From Guyparkeria hydrothermalis (lineage in GTDB: Bacteria; Pseudomonadota; Gammaproteobacteria; Halothiobacillales; Halothiobacillaceae): 64,000 nucleotides of DNA. Location: positions 62,001 to 126,000 of the forward strand of contig NZ_JAJSEE010000006.1 of NCBI RefSeq assembly GCF_023555375.1, written 5' to 3'. A program made the translations under genes and the position numbers. The notes below the pieces were generated by a model. It saw only the letters and a list, made by a program, of their open reading frames with translations, made no database searches and was not told the DNA's origin. Shown in pieces: positions 47,424 through 57,763 of this stretch. The number at the start of each line of letters is the position of its first letter. The stretch's first letter is position 1.

Positions 47424-48407
47424 TCACTCCTCGTCTCCATCCTCACCCACCGCGGCACACGGGTCGTCGCGCATCACTTCGGGGGCGACCCACATCAGAT
47501 CGAAGGCATCCTCTGCCTCCGGGGCTCCGTCAAGATGATTTGTCGGCACCATGCCCACCGACATGATGCTGGGACGCTCATCTTCGGCCAGGCGTGAAAG
47601 CCAATACCCGACGCCGCGATCGAGACGCGCGTGCTGATTGCCCATCACCGCCACCACCCGATGGTCGGGATGAGCGTCCCGGGCGGCCATGATCGCCTCG
47701 GCCATCACCAGGTCGCGCGCGACCTGCGCTCGGAGCATGCGACTCGACATGGAGGACGGAATCTCCTGGCAGTGGGAGCGTTCCAGCACATCGATCAACT
47801 CGTCTTGCTGCTCATCCGGCAAGGACAGCGACGGGGCCAGATCATCGATCCAAGCGAGCGTCCCACCATCCATTTGGTCGCGCCATTCATCGCCGTCGGC
47901 CATCGCGACCGCCATGGCCATTTCGCGCGACAGGTTCAGTGGCCATAACGGCGCCCGATGCTGTGCCGCCCAGTCGAACAGGCGGCCATACTGATCCCAT
48001 CCCCATCCATCGAAATCGAACCCGCCGGCCTCGGCGCGCTCTCGTCCGCCGGCAAGGGAATCGACGTTCATCCGGTCAACGTCATCGTCGTCGCGGCGAT
48101 CGAGCTGTTCCATGGCAAGCACGACCGGACGGCCGGCGCTCCTCAGGGTGTCAAGCAGTTCGACCTGTCGGCGGTGGATCGCAGCCGAGTCGTGCACCTC
48201 ACCCAGCAGGATCACATCCGCCCGTTCCAGTCCGGCCATGACCTGATCGTCGACGACACGTTCTCCCTGCCCGTTCCACCATCCGCCCACCTCGATCACC
48301 GGGGTCTCCGCCCGTGCGCCGGACAGCGCCACCAACAGGGTCACGACGGGCGCCACTCCCCCGCTTAACCACCACTTGCTCGGATGACGTGTCACGGCTG
48401 CATTCAT
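47424..48407 (-). CDS. ChaN/EreA-like exported protein
   Basis: The 327-residue protein has a signal peptide (about 1-33, ending GARA). The core matches the ChaN/haem-binding uptake family: DVILLGEVHDSAAIHRRQVELLDTLRSAGRPVVLAMEQ, then RVVAVMGNQHARLDRGVGYWL. Members include ChaN, a haem-binding lipoprotein of Campylobacter, and erythromycin-esterase-like enzymes; no lipobox cysteine is seen here. Conserved Glu-His pairs suggest a metal or haem site. It is upstream of the porin on the same strand, but a 143-nt gap leaves co-transcription open. Function is inferred from family only. Confidence 0.78.
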   Translation of the reverse strand: MNAAVTRHPSKWWLSGGVAPVVTLLVALSGARAETPVIEVGGWWNGQGERVVDDQVMAGLERADVILLGEVHDSAAIHRRQVELLDTLRSAGRPVVLAMEQLDRRDDDDVDRMNVDSLAGGRERAEAGGFDFDGWGWDQYGRLFDWAAQHRAPLWPLNLSREMAMAVAMADGDEWRDQMDGGTLAWIDDLAPSLSLPDEQQDELIDVLERSHCQEIPSSMSSRMLRAQVARDLVMAEAIMAARDAHPDHRVVAVMGNQHARLDRGVGYWLSRLAEDERPSIMSVGMVPTNHLDGAPEAEDAFDLMWVAPEVMRDDPCAAVGEDGDEE

Positions 48408-48875
48408 TCGTCGAACATCGCTTGTAAATAGGCGCTGGCTTTAGGGCGGCCAATCTCACGTTTGGGTCGGCCAAAACGGAATGAACCGAAGCTTAGTAAA
48501 ACGACAGCGATTTGCCCGCCATTGGCGATGTCGGCCTCATCCCCAACACGACCGGCGGAGACCAAACGCGACCATGCCATCGCGCACCGATGCTCACGGG
48601 ACGGCACGAGATCGCTCGACTGAGGGGAAGGGACGGTCGTGACCCGAACCCTGGTCAAGCGTGTTGATGCACGAAAACCACAGGTGGTAAATCAGCGCAA
48701 AAACACCGCTTGCGTTCGCGGCCGAATGCTTTAATGTCAGCCGAATGGAGCGTCCGAACGCTGCACAGGGTTCCTGTCGCCGGCGGCTCGTGGCCTTCAT
48801 CCGACCGGGATGGATGCGTGCTGAACACCCCGGCCGGTCGCCAGATCAGCACGGCTTTTAGAGTTTGTTTTCGAG
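48408..48875. other. Gene-free region between the ChaN-like and RRM genes
   Basis: This 468-nt stretch separates divergent genes and should hold both promoters plus a long leader of the RRM gene. A short minus-strand reading frame at 48404-48658 has no ribosome site or recognisable motif and is not called. I see no convincing -35/-10 pair or terminator. Confidence 0.6.
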
Positions 48876-49160
48876 ATGATCAATATTTACGTGGGCAACC
48901 TGCCCTACTCCCAGGATGACCAGGGCCTCCAGGCCGCCTTCGAGGCCTTCGGCGAAGTCAAATCCGCCAAGGTGATCAAGGACATGGCTACCGGTCGCTC
49001 CAAGGGCTTCGGTTTTGTCGAGATGTCCGACAAGGACGCCGGCATGCAGGCCATCGAAGCGTTGAACGACTCGGACATGGATGGCCGCAACATCCGCGTC
49101 AACGAGGCCCGTCCGCGTGAGCGCAACAACGATCGTGGCGGTTTCCGCTCGCGTTTCTAA
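48876..49160 (+). CDS. Small RNA-recognition-motif (RRM) protein
   Basis: The 94-residue protein is a single RRM with a short Arg/Gly tail. RNP2 is IYVGNL and RNP1 is KGFGFVEM, with intact aromatic RNA contacts. The tail GGFRSRF is shorter than the Gly-rich tail of cyanobacterial cold-induced Rbp proteins. It probably binds single-stranded RNA as a chaperone. The ribosome site is weak, and the 5' region is long, which is consistent with post-transcriptional control. A strong terminator follows. Confidence 0.93.
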   Translation: MINIYVGNLPYSQDDQGLQAAFEAFGEVKSAKVIKDMATGRSKGFGFVEMSDKDAGMQAIEALNDSDMDGRNIRVNEARPRERNNDRGGFRSRF

Positions 49161-49181
49161 GCGCCCCTGAGAGTGACGTCG

Positions 49182-49208
49182 AAAAGCCGGCCTTGCGCCG
49201 GCTTTTCT
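49182..49208 (+). terminator. Rho-independent terminator of the RRM gene
   Basis: AAAAGCCGGC-CTTGC-GCCGGCTTTT is a perfect 10-bp stem with a T tract, 21 nt after the stop codon. It can also serve the convergent methyltransferase gene. Confidence 0.9.
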
Positions 49209-49244
49209 GTTTCTGGGCCCCGGGCCGGCAGCCAACCCACCGGG

Positions 49245-50030
49245 TCACGGCGTGACCGATTCAGCGGAGGCCGCAAGCGGTGCCTGGCGGGGCAAGCGGG
49301 GATAGCGGTGCAGATCGAAGCGGCCGGCGCCGAGCAAGGCCTCGGCCTCGACACCCGGCACTTCGAAGGCAAGGGAGTACAACGCGCCACCCTCGGCCAA
49401 CTCGCGCTGGCACTTGCGCCAGATGCGCAACATCGGTTCCGGCGAGAGAAAGGTGAACACGGCGTCGAAATCGCTCCAGGCATCCCGCCAGAAGTCGCGG
49501 AACTCCACCCGACAATTCGCCTGCCCCCGACAGCGCCAACGAGCGGCCAGGTACAGCACGGGCGCCGTCTCGTACCCGGTGAAACGCACCTCGGGCAAGC
49601 GCCTCGCCAACGCGGCGATCAGATGCCCGTCGCCGCAGCCCATGTCGGCCAGGTGATGGATGTCACGCTCTCGGATCTCCCGTTCCAGCGCATCGATCAC
49701 CGCCGTGCCGGATCGATACAGCGGCACCCGATGGCGAATGGCATTGAACTGGACCAGCAGCAGCACCACGGCCGCGGCCAGAAACCAGCCGGGATGAATC
49801 TGAAGCCCGCCCCACATGACCAGCGGGGCGAGGAGCAGCACACCACGCCACCAGGACGGCAACAGCCGCCACCCCATCGTCATGGCGAGCACACCGGCCA
49901 CTCCGGCGATCAGCCAGGGCGCAGGTCTTGCCCCCTGCCAGTCGGCCCAGGCACGGGCCAGCAGCAGGCTCGCCAGGATGGCGAGTGCCAGCACCGCAAA
50001 GCCGATCAGCAGGGATAAATGACGCCGCAC
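49245..50030 (-). CDS. Membrane-anchored class I SAM-dependent methyltransferase
   Basis: The 261-residue protein has three to four N-terminal membrane helices (about residues 5-95), then a cytoplasmic class I methyltransferase domain with SAM motif I LADMGCGDGHLIAAL, and FDAVFTFLSPEPMLRIWRKCQ, typical of small uncharacterised membrane methyltransferases. The substrate is unknown; location suggests a lipid, quinone or membrane protein. It lies 18 nt after motB and may share its transcript, though no functional link to motility is evident. Confidence 0.82.
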   Translation of the reverse strand: MRRHLSLLIGFAVLALAILASLLLARAWADWQGARPAPWLIAGVAGVLAMTMGWRLLPSWWRGVLLLAPLVMWGGLQIHPGWFLAAAVVLLLVQFNAIRHRVPLYRSGTAVIDALEREIRERDIHHLADMGCGDGHLIAALARRLPEVRFTGYETAPVLYLAARWRCRGQANCRVEFRDFWRDAWSDFDAVFTFLSPEPMLRIWRKCQRELAEGGALYSLAFEVPGVEAEALLGAGRFDLHRYPRLPRQAPLAASAESVTP

Positions 50031-50048
50031 TGGTGATTAGGGCGTCGC

Positions 50049-51071
50049 CTAAGGCGTCGCTTGGGTTTCCGTGGGCGGGCTCGGGGTGGCGCCCTCCGTG
50101 TCGGGGGCCGGCGACTCCGATTCGCCCTGAACCCCCAGCAGGTCGTCCACGCTCATCGCCCCGTCGCGTGACGGTTCGAGGATTCGGCGCGTGGCCGACT
50201 CCTTCATCACCGTCATGGATATGCGGCGGTTCTGCGGGTCGAGCGGATCGTCATCGATGAAAGGCAAGGCATCCGCCATCCCGATGACCTGGAGGAACTT
50301 GTCCTCCTGGTAGCCGTATTCGGCCAGCGAGCGGCGGGCCGAATTCGCCCGGTCGGCCGACAACTCCCAGTTGCTGCGCCCCTCGCGACCGAACGGCCGG
50401 GCGTCGGTGTGGCCCTCGATCGACAGGCGGTTGGGCATCTCGTTGAGCACCGGCGCGAGCGAATGCAGGATTTCGTCGGCATATCCCTGCAGGTCATCCG
50501 ACCCCAGCTCGAACATGGGCCGGTTCTCCTTGTCGATGATCTGGATGCGCAGTCCGTCCCGGGTGATATCGAGCTTGATCTGGTCCTTGTAGGCCTTGAG
50601 CGCGGGGTCGACCTCGATCAGCGACTCGAGGCGCTCCTTGAGCTCCTCGATCTGCTCACGCTCCATGGCCTCGATGCGTTCCTGGATCTGTTCTTCGGTC
50701 ATGTCCGCCGGATCGGCGGTCTTCTCCTCGGACTGCGTATCACGCTTTTCCGGCGTGGGCTTCTCGCCGGCATTCACCTGTCCTTCCTGGCGGGTCAGGT
50801 CGTCCCCGCCGCCGTCGATCAGGCTCTCGCTCATGCCGGCGTTGCTGCCCCCTTCCAGGGTCACCTTCGTGGGGTTGGCGAAATACTCCGAGATGCCCTT
50901 GAGCTCCTCCTCGCCCATCGAGCCCAGCAGCCACATGAGCAGGAAGAAGGCCATCATCGCGGTCACGAAATCGGCGTAGGCGATCTTCCAGGCACCACCA
51001 TGGTGACCGCCATGGCCCTTCTTGACCTTCTTGATGACGATCTGCTGATTTTGATCCGGTTGTTCGGCCAC
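50049..51071 (-). CDS. motB: Flagellar motor stator protein MotB
   Basis: The 340-residue stator subunit has a basic N-terminus with GHGGHHGGAWKIAYADFVTAMMAFFLLMWLL, which includes the essential proton-accepting Asp at the membrane helix start. A linker of about 110 residues rich in Glu and Lys follows. The OmpA-like peptidoglycan-binding domain contains IEGHTDARPFGREGRSNWELSADRANSARR. It anchors the proton channel formed with MotA. The C-terminal 40 residues are Pro/Ser/Thr/Glu-rich and unconserved. It begins 27 nt after motA. No other flagellar gene is in the window, so the motor genes elsewhere must supply the rotor. Confidence 0.95.
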   Translation of the reverse strand: MAEQPDQNQQIVIKKVKKGHGGHHGGAWKIAYADFVTAMMAFFLLMWLLGSMGEEELKGISEYFANPTKVTLEGGSNAGMSESLIDGGGDDLTRQEGQVNAGEKPTPEKRDTQSEEKTADPADMTEEQIQERIEAMEREQIEELKERLESLIEVDPALKAYKDQIKLDITRDGLRIQIIDKENRPMFELGSDDLQGYADEILHSLAPVLNEMPNRLSIEGHTDARPFGREGRSNWELSADRANSARRSLAEYGYQEDKFLQVIGMADALPFIDDDPLDPQNRRISMTVMKESATRRILEPSRDGAMSVDDLLGVQGESESPAPDTEGATPSPPTETQATP

Positions 51072-51098
51072 CGTGTCTCTACCCCGTGCTCAACCGGT

Positions 51099-51953
51099 TC
51101 ACTTGTTTTCCTTGAGGAAGGTCTCGAGCTCGGTGAAGCTCGGTCGATCCGACGAGTAAAGCACCTTGCGGCCAAACTCCACGGCCACCTGCGGGGGATA
51201 GCCGTTCATGAAGGCGATCAGCGCCGCCTTGATGCTTTGCTGATACTTGGTCGAATCGTTGATCTTGTGCTCGAGGTTGTTCGCGACCGGATTGACGAAG
51301 GCATAGGCGGCGAGGATACCCAGGAAGGTCCCCACCAGCGCCGCGGCAATCAGCTTGCCCAGTTCGGATGGCGGCAGGTGGACCGATTCGAGGGTGTGCA
51401 CGACGCCGAGCACCGCCGCGACGATACCGAACGCGGGCAAGGCCTCGCCCATCTTCGCGATGGCCGAGCGCGGGAGATCCGCCTCCTCGTGATGCGTGTC
51501 GATATCGAGATCCATCAAGTTGTCGATCTGGTGCACGTCGAGTGTGCTCGAGACCATCAGACGCAGGTAGTCGGTGATGAACTCGACCGTGTGGTGGTCC
51601 TTCATCACGGTGGGCGCACTATTGAACAACTCGCTGTTTTCCGGGTCGTCGATGTCCTCCTCGATGGCCATCAACCCCTCCTTGCGCGCCCGGGTGAAGA
51701 TCGCGTAGAGCAGCGCGAGGGTCTCCATGTTGAGCTTCTTGCCATGACGAGACCCCTTGAAGGCCGTGCCAAAACCGCCCATCGTCGCCTTGAGTGTCTT
51801 GGGCGAGTTGCCCGCCACCAGGGCAGCACCGGCCGCCCCGAAAATGATCAGGTACTCGATCGGCTGGAACAGAATGATCAGGTGCCCGCCGGCGAGCATG
51901 AACCCGCCGATCACGCTTGCCAGCACCACCAGCCAGCCAACTGCAACCATCAT
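51099..51953 (-). CDS. motA: Flagellar motor stator protein MotA
   Basis: The 284-residue protein has four membrane helices, two at each end, with a cytoplasmic loop between that carries the charged residues that contact FliG (KLNMETLALLYAIFTRARKEG). The C-terminal signature AFPAFGIVAAVLGVVHTLESV-like segment is present as ALPAFGIVAAVLGVVHTLE. With MotB it forms the proton-driven torque unit. The start is ATG at 51953; a second ATG follows directly. It is first in motA-motB and lies 41 nt after pepN on the same strand. Confidence 0.95.
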   Translation of the reverse strand: MMVAVGWLVVLASVIGGFMLAGGHLIILFQPIEYLIIFGAAGAALVAGNSPKTLKATMGGFGTAFKGSRHGKKLNMETLALLYAIFTRARKEGLMAIEEDIDDPENSELFNSAPTVMKDHHTVEFITDYLRLMVSSTLDVHQIDNLMDLDIDTHHEEADLPRSAIAKMGEALPAFGIVAAVLGVVHTLESVHLPPSELGKLIAAALVGTFLGILAAYAFVNPVANNLEHKINDSTKYQQSIKAALIAFMNGYPPQVAVEFGRKVLYSSDRPSFTELETFLKENK

Positions 51954-51994
51954 GGTGTAATCGTCCCCAGGTTATCTATTTGATCGTTGTTGTT

Positions 51995-54652
51995 TTATTT
52001 CAGCGCCTTGCCGGCGATTTCCGCCAAGTCGGTAGAACAGTCGCGACGATCCAGCATGCGCTCGAGCTCACCACGCATCCGGTCGGCCCGACCGCCATCA
52101 TAGCGACGCCACCGGCTGAACACCGTCGCCATCCGTGCCGCGATCTGCGGGTTGAAACCGTCGATCTCGATGATCTTGTCGGCAACCCAGCGATATCCTG
52201 AACCCGTCGATGCATGAAAGGCGACCGGGTTGCCACGCGAAAACGTGCCCACCAGCGCGCGAACGCGGTTCGGGTTGCGAATCGAGAACGCCGGATGGGC
52301 CTCGAGCGCCGCGAGTGTCTCGGCGTCGTCCGGCTCGACCATCCGCGCCCGCAGGGCAAGCCACTTGTCCATGACCAGCGGATCGTCCTTCCATTCCTCG
52401 GCGAAGGCCTCCAGGGCCTGGTCTCGCTCGTCACTGGCCCGCAGCGACAACGCCGTCAGCGCGTTGAAGCGCTCGGTCATGTTGTCGGCCTCCTCGAGCT
52501 GCTCGACGGCAAGACGTCGCCAGGCCGGGTGGTCCAGCGCGTTGAGGTAACCCAGCACCTGGGCGCGCAATGCCCGGCGCCCCACATCGACCCCATCGAA
52601 TCGATACTCGCCGTCAACCGCCAGTTTCTCGAAGGCGAGCACCAGGGTCTGCGACCACTCGTTGGCCAGTTGCTCGCGCAGTTCCACGCGCGCCCGGTGA
52701 ATGGCATCCACCGGCACGTCCTGGTGGAATTGCTCGGCGATGTAGTTTTCGCTGGGCAGGGTCAGGCATTCGGCGACAAAGCGCGGATCGGCCCCGCCCT
52801 GCGTGCTCACCGCCGAGTGCAGCAACCGGCCGAAGGCGGCACTCAGGCCCTCGGGCAACCCGGTTTCGGCCCAGTCGCCCTGCTCCTCGGCCTGGCGGAT
52901 GCGTTCGACCAACGTCAGCAACACCAGTCGCTGATAGGCATCCCAGCGATTGAATTCGTCGGTGTCGCTGCCGGCCAGCAAGGCGAGATCCGTGGCATCG
53001 TAGTCGTGTTCGACCTTCACCGGGGCGGTAAAGCCGCGGTTGAGCGAGAGCACCGGCAGACCGGCCCCGGCCGGCAGCGTGAACCGGCGGCTCTCCTCGG
53101 TCTTGGAAAGCACCAGGGTCGTTTGCGGCTCGCCATTTCCGTCCGGGCCACTCAGCGAGACCGGTTTCCCGTCCCGGTCGAAGGCCGCGATCCCAAGCGG
53201 GATCAGGAAGGGGGCGTCGTCCTCCTGACCGGCAACCGCCGGGATCTCCTGCCGGAAGTCCACCACCAGGTCGTTACCCTCGATCCGCTTTTTCACGTGC
53301 ACGATCGGCGTGCCCGCCCGGTCGTACCAGCGACGGAACTGGGCGGTGTCGAAATCGGCCTGCTCGGCCATGGTGTCGATAAAGTCCTCGATGGTCACGG
53401 CCTGGCCGTCAAAACGCTCGAAGTAGCGGTCGGTGCCGCGACGGAATGTCTCCCAACCGAGCAGGTTGTGCCACATCCGCACCACTTCCGCGCCCTTGTT
53501 GTAGACGGTGGCGGTGTAGAAATTGTTGATCTGCTCGTATTCCTTGGGCTGCACCGGGTGGGCCTGCGGGCCGGCATCCTCCGGGAACTGCACCTGGCGC
53601 AGGAGGTTCACCTCCTCGATGCGCTTGACGGCCCGCGAGCCCATGTCCGCCGAGAACTCCTGGTCGCGGAAGACCGTGAAGCCCTCCTTGAGCGACAGCT
53701 GGAACCAGTCCCGACAGGTCACGCGGTTACCCGACCAGTTGTGGAAGTACTCGTGGGCCACGACCGACTCGATGCCCTCGTAGTCGTGGTCAGTGGCCGT
53801 CTCCGAGCGCGCCAGGATGAACTTGGAGTTGAAGATGTTCAGCCCCTTGTTTTCCATCGCGCCCATGTTGAAGTCGTCGACCGCGACGATATTGAACACG
53901 TCGAGGTCGTACTCGCGACCGTAGGTTTCCTCGTCCCAGGCCATCGACTTGATCAGCGAGCGCATGGCGTGATCGCAACGGTCGATGTTGTGCGGCTCGA
54001 CGTAGATGCCGAGATCGATCGTCCGACCCGACGCGGTGGTGAACTGGTCGTGGATCGACTTGAGATCGCCGGCCACCAGCGCGAACAGGTAGGACGGCTT
54101 GGGATGCGGGTCGTCCCAGACCGCCAGGTGCCGGCCGTCTTCCAGGTCACGCGACTCGACCGGATTGCCGTTGGAAAGCAGCACCGGGCAACTCGCCTTG
54201 TCGGCGATCAAGGTCACCCGGTAGCGACTGAGGACGTCGGGGCGATCCGGGAAGAAGGTGATGCGACGAAAGCCTTCCGGCTCGCACTGGGTGCAGAAGT
54301 TGCCCGACGACTGGTAGAGCCCGTCGAGCTTGGTGTTGTCGACCGGGTCGACGCGGCAGACCATCGTCAGCGTGCAGCGATCGGGCAATCCGCTGATCGA
54401 CAGACCGTTGTCGCGTTCCTCGACCTGTTCGGCGGCCAGCGGCTTGCCGTCCAGCTCGATCGACTCGAGCGTCAGCTCGTCGCCATCCAGCCACAGCGAC
54501 TCGTCATGAGACCCGTTGCGCCGCACGGTCAACGACGACTCGACCCGGGTACCGCGAGCGGCGAGCTCGAAGGTCAGGTCGACGTGGTCAATCAGGTAGT
54601 TCGGCGGGCGGTAGTCGGCGAGGCGGACGGTCTGCGCTTGGCGATCGGTCAT
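51995..54652 (-). CDS. pepN: Aminopeptidase N (M1 metallopeptidase)
   Basis: The 885-residue cytoplasmic enzyme removes N-terminal residues from peptides. The zinc site is HEYFH (H300-H304) with the distal Glu in LKEGFTVFRDQEFS, and the substrate-anchoring GAMEN motif is MGAMENKGLN. Length and motif positions match E. coli PepN. The start is the ATG at 54652 (MTDRQAQTVRLADYRPP) with AAGG upstream; a longer N-terminus would overlap the rdgC promoter area. It is upstream of motA on the same strand and diverges from rdgC. Confidence 0.96.
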   Translation of the reverse strand: MTDRQAQTVRLADYRPPNYLIDHVDLTFELAARGTRVESSLTVRRNGSHDESLWLDGDELTLESIELDGKPLAAEQVEERDNGLSISGLPDRCTLTMVCRVDPVDNTKLDGLYQSSGNFCTQCEPEGFRRITFFPDRPDVLSRYRVTLIADKASCPVLLSNGNPVESRDLEDGRHLAVWDDPHPKPSYLFALVAGDLKSIHDQFTTASGRTIDLGIYVEPHNIDRCDHAMRSLIKSMAWDEETYGREYDLDVFNIVAVDDFNMGAMENKGLNIFNSKFILARSETATDHDYEGIESVVAHEYFHNWSGNRVTCRDWFQLSLKEGFTVFRDQEFSADMGSRAVKRIEEVNLLRQVQFPEDAGPQAHPVQPKEYEQINNFYTATVYNKGAEVVRMWHNLLGWETFRRGTDRYFERFDGQAVTIEDFIDTMAEQADFDTAQFRRWYDRAGTPIVHVKKRIEGNDLVVDFRQEIPAVAGQEDDAPFLIPLGIAAFDRDGKPVSLSGPDGNGEPQTTLVLSKTEESRRFTLPAGAGLPVLSLNRGFTAPVKVEHDYDATDLALLAGSDTDEFNRWDAYQRLVLLTLVERIRQAEEQGDWAETGLPEGLSAAFGRLLHSAVSTQGGADPRFVAECLTLPSENYIAEQFHQDVPVDAIHRARVELREQLANEWSQTLVLAFEKLAVDGEYRFDGVDVGRRALRAQVLGYLNALDHPAWRRLAVEQLEEADNMTERFNALTALSLRASDERDQALEAFAEEWKDDPLVMDKWLALRARMVEPDDAETLAALEAHPAFSIRNPNRVRALVGTFSRGNPVAFHASTGSGYRWVADKIIEIDGFNPQIAARMATVFSRWRRYDGGRADRMRGELERMLDRRDCSTDLAEIAGKALK

Positions 54653-54854
54653 GGTGGCCTTGGAGATGACAGCGTTAATTGAGTAGTCGAGTCCCATGAG
54701 CATATCAGCAACCGTATCGATTCCGTGCCCGCGGCCGGTGACCAACACGCCAAGCAATGACCTAGGGCATCAGGCATAATGCGCCCCCATCTCACCCCGG
54801 TGGACCTGCCGCGGGTTGTCATTCGCCAACCGATTTCCCGGAGTCGCCGACGCC

Positions 54855-55745
54855 ATGCTCTTTTCCCAGATTGCCGCCTTCGACCTGGCCGACTGGTCGG
54901 AACCGTCACTGGAAACCCTCTCCGAACAGCTGGCCGAGAAGCGCTTTGCCCCGACCCTCTCCCAGCAGGTCGAGTCGATGGGCTGGGCACCGGTGGTCGA
55001 CCAGATGCTGGCCCTGGAGACCGACGGCGCGTTCGGCCTGCTGTTCCGCCGCGAGGAACGGGCCGTGCCACCGCGGGTGGTCCAGGATCACGCCGCCAAG
55101 AAACTGGCCGAAGAGGCCGGCGAGCGCGAACCCTCCCGCAACGAGTTGCGCCAGGCCCGCGAGAACGCCCTGCTGGAACTGCTGCCGCAGGCGTTTCCCC
55201 GGCAGGCCGAGACCCGGGTGATCATCGATGCACGCAACAAGCAGGCGTGGCTGGCCAACGCCGGCGAAAAGCGCAACAGCCAGATCAATTCCCTGCTGCG
55301 CGAAACGCTCGGCCAGTGGCGCGTGACCCCGGCCTTCGGCTCCGAGGAGCACGGCAGCCGACTGTCGCGCTGGCTGCTCGAGGGCCCGCCGGCGGGCTTC
55401 GAGCTGGGCGACTCGGCCAAGCTGCTCGAACCGCGTGACGGCGGCAGCATCACGGTCACGCGCCTGGGCCTGCCCGACGAAAACGTCCTGGCGCACCTGC
55501 GCGACGGCATGACCGTCGAGCAGCTGGAACTCGTCTGGCGCGACCGCCTGCGATTTACCATTCGGGCGGACGGGGCGCTGACCAAGGTCAAGGCGCTCGA
55601 CACGCTCGACGACGAGTTCGACGACGACGGCCTGGACGATCCGGCCACCCGCCTGGAGGCCGAGCAACGCCTGACCCTCGACGTATTGCGCGAACTGACC
55701 CGCGTGCTGCACGAGGCATTGGCCCGCCCCGACGCCGCCGGCTGA
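54855..55745 (+). CDS. rdgC: Recombination-associated protein RdgC
   Basis: The 296-residue protein forms a ring dimer around DNA and restrains RecA. The family pattern is clear: the N-terminal ETLSEQLAEKRFAPTLSQQVESMGWAPV, then LPQAFPRQAETRVIIDARNKQAWLANAG, and the C-terminal DEFDDDGLDDPATRLEAEQRLTLDVLRELTRVLHEAL. The start is the ATG at 54855 (MLFSQIAAF) with CGGAG upstream. Repeat copy D begins 15 nt after the stop, so transcription of rdgC must pass through it unless it terminates there. Confidence 0.95.
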   Translation: MLFSQIAAFDLADWSEPSLETLSEQLAEKRFAPTLSQQVESMGWAPVVDQMLALETDGAFGLLFRREERAVPPRVVQDHAAKKLAEEAGEREPSRNELRQARENALLELLPQAFPRQAETRVIIDARNKQAWLANAGEKRNSQINSLLRETLGQWRVTPAFGSEEHGSRLSRWLLEGPPAGFELGDSAKLLEPRDGGSITVTRLGLPDENVLAHLRDGMTVEQLELVWRDRLRFTIRADGALTKVKALDTLDDEFDDDGLDDPATRLEAEQRLTLDVLRELTRVLHEALARPDAAG

Positions 55746-55760
55746 ATCCGGGCCGGCTAG

Positions 55761-56111
55761 GGGAAACTCTGCACGATTCGATGACGTCTCTGCGGGACCT
55801 CCAAGGGTCCAGATGCAAGGCGCAGTCCGCCGTGAAGGGCCGTCGCCCTTTACAAGGGCTGGACCGGATCGGCTCGACGCCGATCCGGCCGGCGCGAGCC
55901 GGCCCGAAGGGCGGGGTTCACGGACGAACCCCGCGACGCCGCAGATGGGCCCTTGGAGGCCCGCCCGGACGGGGCTCGCGGGTTTGCCCGCACTCGTCGT
56001 TGCCGTCCCTCGACGGGCCCGAGTGATCGCCCTGGGCCCGCCTTCGGACCGGCGCCTTGATTGCGGGCAAACCCGCGAGCCAGAGATGCCATCGCATCAT
56101 GCAGAGTTTCC
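55761..56111 (+). repeat. Palindromic structured repeat, copy D (rdgC-purB), longest form
   Basis: This 351-bp copy has every module. The arms GGGAAACTCTGCACGATTCG and the opposite ATGCAGAGTTTCC are inverted repeats with some mismatches. The left module carries a CCTCCAAGGGTCCA stem. The A-type insert follows: a 10-bp stem identical in sequence to that of copy A with a different loop, GGCCGGC-GCGA-GCCGGCC with a GNRA loop, and CGGGGTTC/GAACCCCG. The right-module stem (55974-55992 with 56062-56080) is a perfect 19 bp, unlike the 11-12 bp stem of copies B and C. CTAG flanks it at 55757-55760 and 56112-56115. Confidence 0.92.
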
Positions 56112-56167
56112 CTAGCGCAAGGCGCCCATTTGGCGCCACCGGCCGCCAATCGCATAATCACTGTTGA

Positions 56168-57601
<1,434 letters not shown>

Positions 57602-57763
57602 GCCGGACGGCACGACCTGGCGAATCGGACGGATAACGGCCCGCCCCGGAACCTGGCCGACGCTCGTCGTTGCACCGGAAGCGAAAAGCCCGCAATCTGA
57701 CGTTGACGGCCACGGCATGACGTCCAATCGCCGACGCCGAGGGAACCATTGGGGGATGCCGGC

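Noticed and set aside
48404-48658. 84-codon frame upstream of the ChaN-like gene
   Set aside because: It overlaps the ChaN-like start, has no ribosome site, no domain, and low-complexity basic composition.
52214-54682. 822-codon open frame antisense to pepN
   Set aside because: It is a shadow of pepN. The composition is a mirror of the sense frame, and no domain is recognisable.
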